From: Pelagibacterium nitratireducens
GTDB taxonomy: Bacteria > Pseudomonadota > Alphaproteobacteria > Rhizobiales > Devosiaceae
Length of the DNA stretch: 64,000 nt
Assembly: GCF_037044555.1 (NCBI RefSeq)
Contig: NZ_CP146275.1
Coordinates: forward strand, 2,832,501 to 2,896,500
Reading direction: 5' to 3'
The notes under the pieces are model-generated. The model did not search any database and had not been told where the DNA came from. It saw only the letters and a list, made by a program, of their open reading frames with translations. The position numbers were made by a program, and so were the translations under genes. Of the stretch, positions 28,007 to 37,909 are shown piece by piece; within the stretch, counting starts at the first letter, position 1, and each line of letters begins with the position of its first letter.

Positions 28007-28678
28007 TCAGGTCCTTGCGCCAATATAGCGCCAGACCTGCGCGGGGCGCGGTTCTGCCGTCGCGGGTTCGCCAAAATCGACCAGCGGATAGGAGCCGAGG
28101 GCCTGCATGCGATCGCGCGGCAGATGCTCGCGGCCGATGTCTCCGACATAGATCCGGCAATGTGCGGCAAGGCAGCGGTCGAGAAAGGCCACGACGCGTC
28201 CGGCCAGCGTGCTTTCGTAGAAAAGATCGCCGACCAGGACGATTTCGGCCTCGGGTACGGGGCCATCGAGGAGATCGGCGTGTTGGGTCTGGACCGTTAC
28301 CGAATTGAGGGCGGCGTTGAGCGCAACGGCGGCGATGGCATTTGCATCGGTATCGCAGGCCACGATCCTGTCGGCCCCGCTCAGGGCTGCCGCGATGGCG
28401 ACAAGGCCCGAGCCTGTGCCCAGATCGAGGACGGTACGGCCCGCGACGATATCGGGATTGGCCATGATGTGGCGGGCCAAAACCAGCCCACCGGGCCAAA
28501 ACCACGCCCAATAGGGCGGCACGCCGTCGCGCGCCAGCGTCCAGACCCCGCTCTGGGGGACGGCAAGGTGAAGCCGGATATCGGGAAGCCCCGGCACCGG
28601 AGCGACGGGCAGTCTATCCTTGATAAAGCCGCACGCGTCTATATCCAGGGCCTGCCGCTCTTCTTGGAATCGCGCCAT
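28007..28678 (-). CDS. METTL20-like protein-lysine methyltransferase
   Basis: A 223-residue seven-beta-strand methyltransferase. SAM motif VLDLGTGSGLVAIAAALSGA and the acidic loop ACDTDANA are followed by the post-motif LVGDLFYESTLAGRV, typical of the METTL20/ETFBKMT group. The known bacterial member, from Agrobacterium, trimethylates lysines of ribosomal protein L7/L12 and of the ETF beta subunit. The same substrates are inferred here. A more distant PrmA-like role is less likely given the GDLFYE motif. It lies about 110 bp upstream of ribF. Confidence 0.8.
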   Translation of the reverse strand: MARFQEERQALDIDACGFIKDRLPVAPVPGLPDIRLHLAVPQSGVWTLARDGVPPYWAWFWPGGLVLARHIMANPDIVAGRTVLDLGTGSGLVAIAAALSGADRIVACDTDANAIAAVALNAALNSVTVQTQHADLLDGPVPEAEIVLVGDLFYESTLAGRVVAFLDRCLAAHCRIYVGDIGREHLPRDRMQALGSYPLVDFGEPATAEPRPAQVWRYIGART

Positions 28679-28698
28679 GCTCTAGACCTTATGTTGTC

Positions 28699-28767
28699 GC
28701 GCTTCCGAACCGGAAAAGTGGAACCCATCCCCGATCGAGTCGAGGACAGGCTTCTTCCTGGAAGCCC
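28699..28767. repeat. degenerate copy of the GCGCTTCC palindromic repeat
   Basis: Starts GCGCTTCCGAACCGGAAAAG (28699-28718) and ends with GGAAGCCC near 28760-28767. The middle is longer and diverged relative to the copies at 29.7 kb. It lies between the methyltransferase and HAD genes. Confidence 0.65.
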
Positions 28768-28775
28768 TCCGGGCG

Positions 28776-29639
28776 CTACCAGACCAGCCGGGGCATGAAG
28801 CCGACCATGTTGGCGCGGGAGACCGAGACGAAATCGGCGACCCTTCGGGCCGGAGGATCGTTGAAGGCATCGAGTTCGGCGGCGTGGATCGAGCCGGTGA
28901 TGAACAGAAGGTCGATGCCGAACTGGGCGGCGCCCATCGCGTCGGTGCGCACGGAATCGCCGATGGCCAGAATCTGGCTTTTCTCGAAGCGCTGACCGGC
29001 GGCCTCGTCGGCCAAAGCCTTGGTCTGCTCATAGATGGGGTTATAGGGCTTGCCGGCCATCATCACCCGGCCGCCGATGTCCTCATAGGCATCGGCCAGC
29101 GCGCCGCCGCAGTAAACTATACGATCCCCCTCCTCGACCACCTTGTCGGGGTTGGCGCAGATCAGGGGCAGATTGCGGGCCTTCCAGATGGCCATGCGGT
29201 CCGCATAATCGGCGGGGGTGTCGTCATCGGTATCGAGATCGGTGACGGCGACGGCGGTCGCTTCCTCATCGGAGCCGAAGGTGAGATCGAGGCCTTCGAA
29301 CAAGACATCATCGACGGCCGGGCCGACCCGGGCGACGGTGCGGCCGCGCCAGTTCTCCAGCAATGTGCGGGTGGCATCGCCAGAAGAGACGAGCGCGTCA
29401 TAGGCATCGCGCGGGATATTCATGGCGTCGAGCTGGGCGATGATCGAGGCGCCGGGCCGGGGCGCATTGGTGATGAGCACGACGCGGCCACCGCCGGCGC
29501 GGAATTGGCTGAGCGCCTCGACGGCACCCCAGTGCGGGGTGACGCCATTGTGCAGCACGCCCCAGACGTCGGACAGCACAGCGCCATAGCGTGTGGCGAG
29601 GCTGGAAAGACCGGGAGTGGGGCCGGTGAGAGCGGGCAT
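28776..29639 (-). CDS. HAD-superfamily class IIA hydrolase (TIGR01459 type)
   Basis: A 287-residue phosphatase-like protein. HAD motif I is LSDVWGVLHNG (Asp nucleophile), motif II LITNAPRPG, motif III the Lys in VMMAGKPYNPIYE, and motif IV ILAIGDSVRTDAMGA. The class IIA cap lies between motifs II and III. This subgroup is widespread in alphaproteobacteria and related to NagD and p-nitrophenyl phosphatases; its substrate is unknown. It is flanked on both sides by copies of the palindromic repeat. Confidence 0.9.
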   Translation of the reverse strand: MPALTGPTPGLSSLATRYGAVLSDVWGVLHNGVTPHWGAVEALSQFRAGGGRVVLITNAPRPGASIIAQLDAMNIPRDAYDALVSSGDATRTLLENWRGRTVARVGPAVDDVLFEGLDLTFGSDEEATAVAVTDLDTDDDTPADYADRMAIWKARNLPLICANPDKVVEEGDRIVYCGGALADAYEDIGGRVMMAGKPYNPIYEQTKALADEAAGQRFEKSQILAIGDSVRTDAMGAAQFGIDLLFITGSIHAAELDAFNDPPARRVADFVSVSRANMVGFMPRLVW

Positions 29640-29671
29640 GGGTTTCCTTGGCTCAAGTCTTTTGTTCGGTC

Positions 29672-29716
29672 GCGCTTCCGAACCGAATAAGTGGTGCCCA
29701 CTTATCCTGGAAGCGC
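29672..29716. repeat. palindromic repeat, copy 1 of a tandem pair
   Basis: Outer arms GCGCTTCC (29672-29679) / GGAAGCGC (29709-29716) and an inner arm pair around AAGTGG-TG-CCCACTT predict a long hairpin. It repeats at a 59-bp period with copy 2. It lies between the EAL and HAD genes, both minus strand. Confidence 0.8.
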
Positions 29717-29730
29717 TCGGGTGTTCGGTC

Positions 29731-29775
29731 GCGCTTCCGAACCGGATAAGTGGTGCCCACTTATCCTGGAAGCGC
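29731..29775. repeat. palindromic repeat, copy 2 of a tandem pair
   Basis: Near-identical to the copy 59 bp upstream; one base differs in the inner arm (GGATAAG versus GAATAAG), making the inner stem fully paired here. It ends 5 bp before the stop codon of the EAL gene. Confidence 0.8.
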
Positions 29776-29779
29776 TGTG

Positions 29780-31003
29780 TTATCGCGCCGCAGCCTGGCG
29801 CAGATCGTCATCGCCATCGTCGCGCAGATCGGGCCGCAGGGGTCCGGTTTCGCCCATCACGGGGCCTTGCGCAAGCTTTATGCCATCATCGAGCAGGGCA
29901 AGGATCTCGCTCTCGCTCTCAAGGTCGGTGACGACGAGATTGATGCCGAAGCGCTTTATATAGTCATTGATGTCGGATGAATGGAAATCGGTGAGCGCGG
30001 CGGGTGTCTTGAGGAAGGTGTGGGCGCTGGTTTCGATGTAGCGCACCCCTTTTTCGGCAAGGCCGCCAAAATCGAGGCGCAGCGTCGTCGCATTGCGCAG
30101 GGCGACGAACACCCCCTGCTGCACGAGGGTTGCCAGACCATCCGACTGGGGCCGCGACAGGCCGGTCCATTCCTCGTAATCGAGGGCAAAGACGATATCG
30201 GAATTGACGGCGCGGTTGGCGGCAAGAAGGCTCAAGGTCTGATCGAGCGCCGGCTTGTCGCCCAGGCTTGCGGGGGAAACATCGACGAGCAGGCGGACCG
30301 GATCGCCGCTCAAACGCGCCCGGCGGACGATGCGGATGGCCTCCTCGGCGCAGAGCCGGTCGATGCGGCGGAGAACCACGGTGCCCTCGCCGGTGGGGAC
30401 GGGCATGTATTGGGGCGGATCGACAAGCTGGCGGCCATCGATCTGCAGGCGCGGCACCATGTCGAAAGCGTGAATTTTGCGCTGGGGGAGCGTGAGGATG
30501 GGGCGGGCGTGGTGGATCAGGCGGCCCTCGTCGAGGGCGCGCTTGACGTCATCGAGGGCAATGGTGGGCACGCGGCGGGGTTCGGGGCCCGAGCCTGTAG
30601 CACGGTCGTCTTTGAGGGCCGGTGCGGAGGCGGCCTGAGCGGTTTCGAGATCGGATACCGCTTCGGCCACCTGACGGACCACGGTGCCCAGAACGCTCAT
30701 GTCGGCTTCGATCACGTCGAGGCGCGAGCCGAGCTCGAGATCGACAAGGGCGTTGACGCGCTGGCTGAGAACCTGGCCGGCCTTGGCGTCGGTGGCGAGA
30801 AGGCGCCCCATTTCCTCAACGCCCTGTTCGAGGCGACGGAAGGCGCGGCGGCGGGCATTGCGCTCCTCGAGCATGGCGCCGCCCAGCATGATGACAAGCG
30901 CCAGCAGCCCGGCTTCAATGGGGGTGAGGCCGAGGGCAAAATAGGCCGCTGCGCCAATGGCGACGCCGCAAACCCCGATAAAGATCAGCACCAGATTTTG
31001 CAC
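29780..31003 (-). CDS. membrane-anchored degenerate EAL-domain protein
   Basis: A 407-residue protein, GTG start behind GGAG. Two N-terminal helices (about 3-22 and 28-47) lead to a coiled-coil-like stretch (50-125) and a C-terminal EAL-like domain (about 150-390). The EAL signature position reads DMV, the metal Asn of the next strand is Asp (LLVDVSP), and the DDFG loop is LDFGG without the acidic pair. c-di-GMP hydrolysis is therefore unlikely; binding or protein interaction is more plausible. It is divergent from the sigma-54 activator. Confidence 0.8.
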   Translation of the reverse strand: MQNLVLIFIGVCGVAIGAAAYFALGLTPIEAGLLALVIMLGGAMLEERNARRRAFRRLEQGVEEMGRLLATDAKAGQVLSQRVNALVDLELGSRLDVIEADMSVLGTVVRQVAEAVSDLETAQAASAPALKDDRATGSGPEPRRVPTIALDDVKRALDEGRLIHHARPILTLPQRKIHAFDMVPRLQIDGRQLVDPPQYMPVPTGEGTVVLRRIDRLCAEEAIRIVRRARLSGDPVRLLVDVSPASLGDKPALDQTLSLLAANRAVNSDIVFALDYEEWTGLSRPQSDGLATLVQQGVFVALRNATTLRLDFGGLAEKGVRYIETSAHTFLKTPAALTDFHSSDINDYIKRFGINLVVTDLESESEILALLDDGIKLAQGPVMGETGPLRPDLRDDGDDDLRQAAAR

Positions 31004-31164
31004 CCGGCTCCATGCCCCCTGCGGGAATCAAATTCGGCTTTCATTTAAAGGTTTACCACTCCCTCTGGCGACTAAAAAGCGGGGGTGCCAACCCTTTGTT
31101 TACCCTAATGGATTGATAATGGCTCATCGAGTTCAGCCTTCATCTGGCAAGGAGTAGCCGCCTG

Positions 31165-32577
31165 ATGCGTGATGGAACCCCGTCGGACGCAGATGTGAAT
31201 CTGTTGCTGATCGAACGCTCGCCCGAGAGAGCGCGTGCGACCATGTCCGCCATTTTTGGCCAATGGGGCCACGGGATCACGCTCGTCCACTGTTCGAGCG
31301 GCCCGCAGGCGCTGCGCAGCCTCAAGACGGAACGTTTCGATGTCATTTTGGCGGAAACCGAGAGCCTGGACGGGTTTGCGGGCGATGAGGAAGCCGCGTT
31401 CGGTGCGCTGGCAAATGCGTCCGATGGGGCGCTCATCATCGCGCTGTCCGATGGCGGATCGGTTTCGCTTGCGGTGGCGGCCATGCGGGCGGGAGCCCAT
31501 GACTATCTGCCATTGCCGGTCTCGGGGCCGGTTCTGGCCTCCCGGCTGGGCGAGTTGGGCCAGCGCCACGGCAAGGCGCGGGCCATGGTGTGCGACACAC
31601 TGGCCGAACAGCGCCCCGACTTTGAAGGATTTGTGGGGACAACGCCGCAGATGCAGGCGATTTACGACCAGATCCAACGGATTGCGCCCTCGGCGGCCCC
31701 GGTGTTCATCACCGGAGAAAGCGGGACGGGCAAGGAAGTGACGGCCGAAGCGCTGCACAAGCGCAGCCCGCGCGCCAAAAAACGGTTCATTGCCATCAAT
31801 GCCGGCGCGATTCCGCGCGAATTGATGGAGTCCGAGGTGTTCGGGGCGGTCAAGGGCTCGTATACGGGCGCCCATGAGGACCGCAAGGGCGCCATCGAGA
31901 TGGCCGATGGCGGCACGCTGTTTCTCGACGAAGTCGGGGAAATGGACCTCGCCCTGCAGTCCAAGCTCCTGCGGTTCTTGCAGACCGGGACAATTACGCG
32001 GGTGGGAGAATCGGTGTCCCGGCCGGTCGATGTGCGGGTGATCTGCGCGACCAACCGCAATCCGATGCAACTGGTCAGCGAAAAGAAATTCCGCGAAGAT
32101 CTGTTCTATCGCCTGCATGTGCTGCCCATCCACCTGCCGCCCCTGCGGCAAAGGCCGGGCGATATCATGCCGCTGGCGCAGAGCTTTCTTGCGACATTCT
32201 CCAAGGAAGAAGGCAAGGGTTTTGCCGGATTTGCTCCCGATGTCGCCAATCTGTTCGTGGCGCGCGAATGGCCGGGCAATGTGCGCCAGCTGCAAAATCT
32301 GGTGCGCCGGATCGTCGTGATGTTCGATGGCGGCATGGTGACGGCTCAGATGGCGCTGGCGGCCGATATCGAATCGCGTGATGCCTTTGAGGTTGCCGTG
32401 CTCTCGAATGGATCGGTGCCCGATATCCTGCCCATGTGGCAGCAGGAGCAAAAGATCATCGAGGACGCGCTTGGCGCATTCGGCGGCAACATCGCCCGCG
32501 CCGCCGCGGCGCTGGAGATCAGCCCCTCGACGATCTACCGCAAGCGGCTGGGCTGGGAGCGGGCGGGAGCGGCGTAG
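31165..32577 (+). CDS. atypical sigma-54-dependent response regulator (NtrC family)
   Basis: A 470-residue protein. Residues 10-125 are a receiver-like domain with Glu64 where the phosphoacceptor Asp is expected (VILAET), Leu117 in place of the conserved Lys, and no N-terminal acidic pair. The AAA+ domain (155-385) has Walker A GESGTGKE (184-191), a sigma-54 contact loop GSYTGA (231-236) instead of GAFTGA, and Walker B TLFLDEVGEM. A Fis-type HTH ends the protein (IARAAAALEISPSTIYRKRL). Control by phosphorylation looks lost; Glu may mimic the phosphorylated state. Confidence 0.9.
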   Translation: MRDGTPSDADVNLLLIERSPERARATMSAIFGQWGHGITLVHCSSGPQALRSLKTERFDVILAETESLDGFAGDEEAAFGALANASDGALIIALSDGGSVSLAVAAMRAGAHDYLPLPVSGPVLASRLGELGQRHGKARAMVCDTLAEQRPDFEGFVGTTPQMQAIYDQIQRIAPSAAPVFITGESGTGKEVTAEALHKRSPRAKKRFIAINAGAIPRELMESEVFGAVKGSYTGAHEDRKGAIEMADGGTLFLDEVGEMDLALQSKLLRFLQTGTITRVGESVSRPVDVRVICATNRNPMQLVSEKKFREDLFYRLHVLPIHLPPLRQRPGDIMPLAQSFLATFSKEEGKGFAGFAPDVANLFVAREWPGNVRQLQNLVRRIVVMFDGGMVTAQMALAADIESRDAFEVAVLSNGSVPDILPMWQQEQKIIEDALGAFGGNIARAAAALEISPSTIYRKRLGWERAGAA

Positions 32578-32605
32578 CAGCTTACAACGCGAGCGGCGGT
32601 CTTTC

Positions 32606-34135
32606 TTACCGGGGTCTGTACCCCTGAGCGTAATAGAGCTGGATATTGCCCAACTCTATTACACCATTGCGCTCAATGGATATGGTTCCGAGATGTTCGA
32701 TGCTCTCAAAGCTGTCCGAATGGACGTTGGGCACACGATCGGCGTTGGGGGTCTGGGCAACGATATAGGCGTTCCAGCCGGTGTGGGCCTGCCTGTCGAA
32801 ATTGAATTCGAGATTGCGGGGATCGCTGCCGAAACAGGCCAATGGCAAGCGGCCCGAGACCTGCGTGTCGATGTAGCCGCAATCGATCCAGTTGGTGCCG
32901 GCGACGAACAGTTCGCCCTGCCCGAAGGCGCCAAGTTCATCGAGCGCCTCGCCCAGTTCGGTCCATGGCAGTTGCAGTGCCGTCGGGTCTTCCCAATCGC
33001 CCGGGAACACGGCGCGAGCCCATCCGGTTGCGGCGTGGGACACGAGCAGCGAAAGAATGACCAGCGTGGCGATGGCCGAGCCGAACAGCCAGGCGCGGAC
33101 GGCCTTGCCGTCCCGATCGGCTGCCCAGGCGCCCATGAGCATGAACAGCATCAGATAGCCCGGTGCCTGCCAATGGAAATGGAACTGGGTGTCTGACCAC
33201 AGCGCAACGATTGTGAAAAAGATGACGACCGGCCAGCCGATATAGGCAAAGAGCGCCGCCGCCCCCGGTTCGGCGCCCGAGGGAAACTGTCCGCGAGCCC
33301 CCGCGCCCAGGGCACGAACGCCAACATAAAGCGCGGGCAGCGCCAGCCAGGGAACCATGTAAAGGAGCTGCCCCCAGATCATGCGGATCAATCCGTCCCA
33401 GCGCAAACCGGATTCGGCCAGCGCCCTGCCCCCCTGGAAGCCGAAGGATACCCAATCGTTCTGCGCGTTCCAGACCAGGACGGGCGAGAAGATGGCCAGA
33501 GCGATCAGCAGAGCCAGCCATGGCGCACGATGGGTGAGCCAGCGGCGCTGGGTGGAATTGGCGAGAATGAACAGGCCGGTGCCGGCCACGAGGAAGACCG
33601 CGTGATATTTCGAAAGGAATGTCAGCCCGAGAAATAGCCCGGCAAGGCTCCAATAGAGAAACGGCCGCTGGGCGCCCTTGCCGAAGAATATCTCGATCAG
33701 AACGCGGATCGTTGCGAGCCAGAACAAGACCATGGGGGCATCGGGCTGTGTCCATGAGCCGACAGAGAGTGAAAACAGCACGCAGGCATTGACGATCAGT
33801 GCTGCAAAAAAGCCGCCGAGCGGGGAATGGATGCGCCGGACAATGTCAAAGACCAGCCAGGTCGAGACAGCGAACATCACGATGAAAGGCAGCCGGATGA
33901 TCAGCAGGTTGTCCGATCCGGTCAATTGCAGCGTTGCCCAGATGGTCCAGAGCGAGACAGGCGGCTGGTCGAAATAGCTCAGGTGAAACTGGCGGGCCGA
34001 GGCAAGATAATAGGCCTCTCCCGTGCCCCAGCCGACCACCGCGCCACCGATCATGCGCAGGACCAGAGTGACGGCGATGAGGATCAGAGTGGCCTGAGCG
34101 GGCGAGAAGGGGCCGATGCGATCACGCAAGGTCAT
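32606..34135 (-). CDS. GT39/ArnT-like membrane glycosyltransferase
   Basis: A 509-residue polytopic GT-C enzyme (about 10-12 helices). The N-terminal periplasmic loop holds TGEAYYLASARQFHLSYFDQPP, the acidic and aromatic catalytic pattern of ArnT/PMT-type enzymes that use polyprenyl-phosphate sugars. It lies 4 bp after the GT2-GtrA gene, which would make the polyprenyl-phosphate sugar donor. Together they probably transfer a sugar to a lipid or envelope polymer on the periplasmic side. Confidence 0.85.
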   Translation of the reverse strand: MTLRDRIGPFSPAQATLILIAVTLVLRMIGGAVVGWGTGEAYYLASARQFHLSYFDQPPVSLWTIWATLQLTGSDNLLIIRLPFIVMFAVSTWLVFDIVRRIHSPLGGFFAALIVNACVLFSLSVGSWTQPDAPMVLFWLATIRVLIEIFFGKGAQRPFLYWSLAGLFLGLTFLSKYHAVFLVAGTGLFILANSTQRRWLTHRAPWLALLIALAIFSPVLVWNAQNDWVSFGFQGGRALAESGLRWDGLIRMIWGQLLYMVPWLALPALYVGVRALGAGARGQFPSGAEPGAAALFAYIGWPVVIFFTIVALWSDTQFHFHWQAPGYLMLFMLMGAWAADRDGKAVRAWLFGSAIATLVILSLLVSHAATGWARAVFPGDWEDPTALQLPWTELGEALDELGAFGQGELFVAGTNWIDCGYIDTQVSGRLPLACFGSDPRNLEFNFDRQAHTGWNAYIVAQTPNADRVPNVHSDSFESIEHLGTISIERNGVIELGNIQLYYAQGYRPR

Positions 34136-34139
34136 GGGT

Positions 34140-35270
34140 TCACCGCCAGGTAAAAATGCGGGTGACCGCGTAGTTGAAGACCACGCTCATCACCGCCCCG
34201 GCCACCCCGGCGACGATGAAGTTGGCCATGTGGGTTTCAAACAGCACGCTGGCCACCGAGACATTGGCGAGCGTGCCGAAGCTGCAGACCAGATAGAAAC
34301 TGAGCAGCCCGGTCCAGAAGCGAGAGCCCGTCAGTTTCTTGTCGGCGTAGGTCAATTCGTTGTTGAGCAGGTAGTTGGTGGTCATGGCCACCAACGTTGC
34401 CGCCAACTGGCTGTTGGCGAAGTTGAAGTCGAGAACTTCGAAGACAAATGTCAGCACCGAAAGATGCACCACAACGCCCGACGCCCCGACCAGCGAAAAC
34501 AGAAGAAAGCTGGTGGGCAGGATGCCACGGGAAATCTGCGACACGATGAGCCCGAGAAACTGGGCGACGACCAGGGCGCTCATCTTGCTTTCGCCGGCAA
34601 AACGCGGGCGGAAGGTGTAGGGCACCTCGGTGATCGTCAGCTTGCGCCCCAGTTGGCGGTTGCCCGTGGCGATGATGTCGAGCAGGATCTTGAAGCCTTC
34701 GCGCGACAGGCGCGGGACGATTTCATTGAACAGCGACCGGCGCAGCAGGAAAAAGCCGCTCATCGGATCGGACAGGGCCTTGCCGGTGAGAATGCCCGAA
34801 AGCCGGGTTGCCAGTTCGGACCCCTTCTGACGGCTGGCGGAAAAACCATCCTGGGAACTGCCCTCCCCCGTGTAGCGTGAGCCAACGACAATGTCGGCCC
34901 CGGCGCGGGCCTGGTCGAGCATCTGGGTCAGAATCGTTTCGTCGTGCTGATGGTCGGCATCGATCACGGCCACAAATTCTGCCGCCGAGGATGCCATGCC
35001 TTCGATGCAGGCCGATGACAGGCCGCGCCGACCGATACGGTGAATACATCTGACATGGGGCTTTTGCGCTGCGATCTGCTTGGCCAGATCGGCGGTGCCG
35101 TCCGGGCTGTTGTCATCGACGATGATGACTTCAAAGCTGATGCCTGCCAGCGCCGCCTCGAGCTTTTCGATGAGCGGGGCAATGTTGTCGCGTTCATTGA
35201 AGGTGGGGACGATGACCGACAGGGTCGGCGGAATCCAATCTCGTGCGGACATATTTTCCAATTCTGTCAT
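34140..35270 (-). CDS. polyprenyl-phosphate glycosyltransferase (GT2) fused to a GtrA-like domain
   Basis: A 376-residue fusion. Residues 15-245 are a DPM1-like GT2 domain (LSVIVPTFNERDNIAPLIEKL, IIVDDNSPDGTADL, AVIDADHQHDE with the DAD metal site). The C-terminal 130 residues have four hydrophobic helices like GtrA flippases. Such fusions make a polyprenyl-phosphate sugar and move it across the membrane. First gene of a two-gene operon with the ArnT-like transferase. ATG 35252 is an alternative start. Confidence 0.88.
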   Translation of the reverse strand: MTELENMSARDWIPPTLSVIVPTFNERDNIAPLIEKLEAALAGISFEVIIVDDNSPDGTADLAKQIAAQKPHVRCIHRIGRRGLSSACIEGMASSAAEFVAVIDADHQHDETILTQMLDQARAGADIVVGSRYTGEGSSQDGFSASRQKGSELATRLSGILTGKALSDPMSGFFLLRRSLFNEIVPRLSREGFKILLDIIATGNRQLGRKLTITEVPYTFRPRFAGESKMSALVVAQFLGLIVSQISRGILPTSFLLFSLVGASGVVVHLSVLTFVFEVLDFNFANSQLAATLVAMTTNYLLNNELTYADKKLTGSRFWTGLLSFYLVCSFGTLANVSVASVLFETHMANFIVAGVAGAVMSVVFNYAVTRIFTWR

Positions 35271-35370
35271 CGTCTCGTCTTTTTATGTCCGCATGAACGG
35301 CTGGCATGCAAATCGCGCAACGGCATAACAAGCCCCTGTCCGCGATGCAAAATTTTTTGCGTGCGGCATT

Positions 35371-35399
35371 CTTGACTCCCGCACCCCCCTCTCCTATCT
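35371..35399 (+). promoter_or_regulatory. groESL promoter
   Basis: CTTGAC (35371-35376) and CCTATCT (35393-35399) are separated by 16 bp. The pair suits both a housekeeping promoter (TTGACT/CTATCT) and the alphaproteobacterial RpoH pattern (CTTG ... CYTAT). It sits just upstream of the CIRCE element, so transcription would start near it. Confidence 0.6.
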
Positions 35400-35412
35400 G
35401 CACCATATGCTG

Positions 35413-35439
35413 CTAGCACTCCCGACGTTAGAGTGCTAA
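35413..35439 (+). promoter_or_regulatory. CIRCE element (HrcA operator)
   Basis: CTAGCACTC (35413-35421), a 9-bp spacer, and GAGTGCTAA (35431-35439). It differs from the consensus TTAGCACTC-N9-GAGTGCTAA at the first base only. It lies 47 bp before the groES ATG, so HrcA should repress groESL, with heat or misfolded protein relieving it. Confidence 0.95.
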
Positions 35440-35485
35440 TAGCGGAGGAAATTGCATCTCAACTTCACGTTCCAAAGGAGCGACT

Positions 35486-35776
35486 ATGAGCTTCCGTCCC
35501 CTGCATGACCGCGTTGTGGTCCGCCGCGTCGACAGCGAATCCAAGACCGCTGGCGGCATCATCATTCCAGACACCGCCAAGGAAAAACCCTCCGAGGGCG
35601 TTATCGTTTCCGTCGGCGCCGGAGCCCGCGACGACAATGGCAAGGTCGTTCCGCTCGACGTCAAGGAAGGCGACCGCGTCTTGTTTGGCAAGTGGAGCGG
35701 CACCGAAGTCAAGGTTGGCGGCGAAGACCTGCTGATCATGAAAGAGTCCGACATCATGGGCGTGATCGAAGGTTAA
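35486..35776 (+). CDS. groES: co-chaperonin GroES
   Basis: A 96-residue seven-membered lid of the GroEL chamber. [33 protein letters not shown] is the conserved start and mobile loop ([10 protein letters not shown]); the end [21 protein letters not shown] is also canonical. AAAGGAG precedes the ATG. First gene of the CIRCE-controlled operon. An 8-bp hairpin (GCGCTTCC/GGAAGCGC, 35784-35803) separates it from groEL. Confidence 0.98.
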   Translation: MSFRPLHDRVVVRRVDSESKTAGGIIIPDTAKEKPSEGVIVSVGAGARDDNGKVVPLDVKEGDRVLFGKWSGTEVKVGGEDLLIMKESDIMGVIEG

Positions 35777-35854
35777 TCCGGACGCGCTTCCGGTTGGAAG
35801 CGCCCCCAAAACCTTCGGATGCCCTTTTTCATTTTTTGCAAGGAGCAGAATTAA

Positions 35855-37498
<1,644 letters not shown>

Positions 37499-37653
37499 GG
37501 AATCCATTTCGCTCACGGGTCGTACCACATTCGGCCCGACGCGCTAAAACCGCGCTGGGCCGAATGCTGGCCCTGCGCGGGCGCGGCCAACGATGGCCGG
37601 GCGCTCTTTACGCCTTAAAGAAAAAGAATTGGGACCTCTCCAGGGTCTCGAAC

Positions 37654-37899
37654 GGGAAGGGCAGTGCTTCGGCGCTGCCCTTTTCGTTTGGAACTTCCCG
37701 TTCGCTTTTGCCTGGCACGGCTTTGTCGGCGCCTGCAAAGGCAGGCTTGCACGCCGTGCGCGGGAAGGGCAGTGCTCCGGTGCTGCCCTTTTCGTTTGGA
37801 ACTTCCCGTTCGCTTTTGCCTGGCATGGCTTTGTCGGCGCCTGCAAAGCAGGCTTGCACGCCGTGCGCGGGAAGGGCAGTGCTTGGACGCTGCCCTTTT
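37654..37899 (+). terminator. triple terminator array in tandem 108-bp repeats behind groEL
   Basis: Two complete units (37654-37761, 37762-37868) and the start of a third (37869 to about 37907). Each begins GGGAAGGGCAGTG and forms a GGGCAG/CTGCCC hairpin followed by TTTTCGTTT: stems at 37659-37680, 37767-37788 and 37874-37895. Units 1 and 2 each end with a GCCTGC-type arm and TTGCACGCCGTGCGC. The 411-bp gap from groEL to the TSUP gene otherwise holds no gene; open frames across the repeats look spurious. Confidence 0.85.
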
Positions 37900-37909
37900 C
37901 GTTTGGGAC

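Noticed and set aside
29593..29963. Open frames over the 59-bp tandem repeats
   Set aside because: Three frames stay open because the palindromic repeat lacks stops; none has a credible start or domain.
37654..37907. Possible CRISPR array or direct-repeat locus
   Set aside because: Units are 107-108 bp, nearly identical throughout with no unique spacers, and contain terminator hairpins; no cas genes are nearby.
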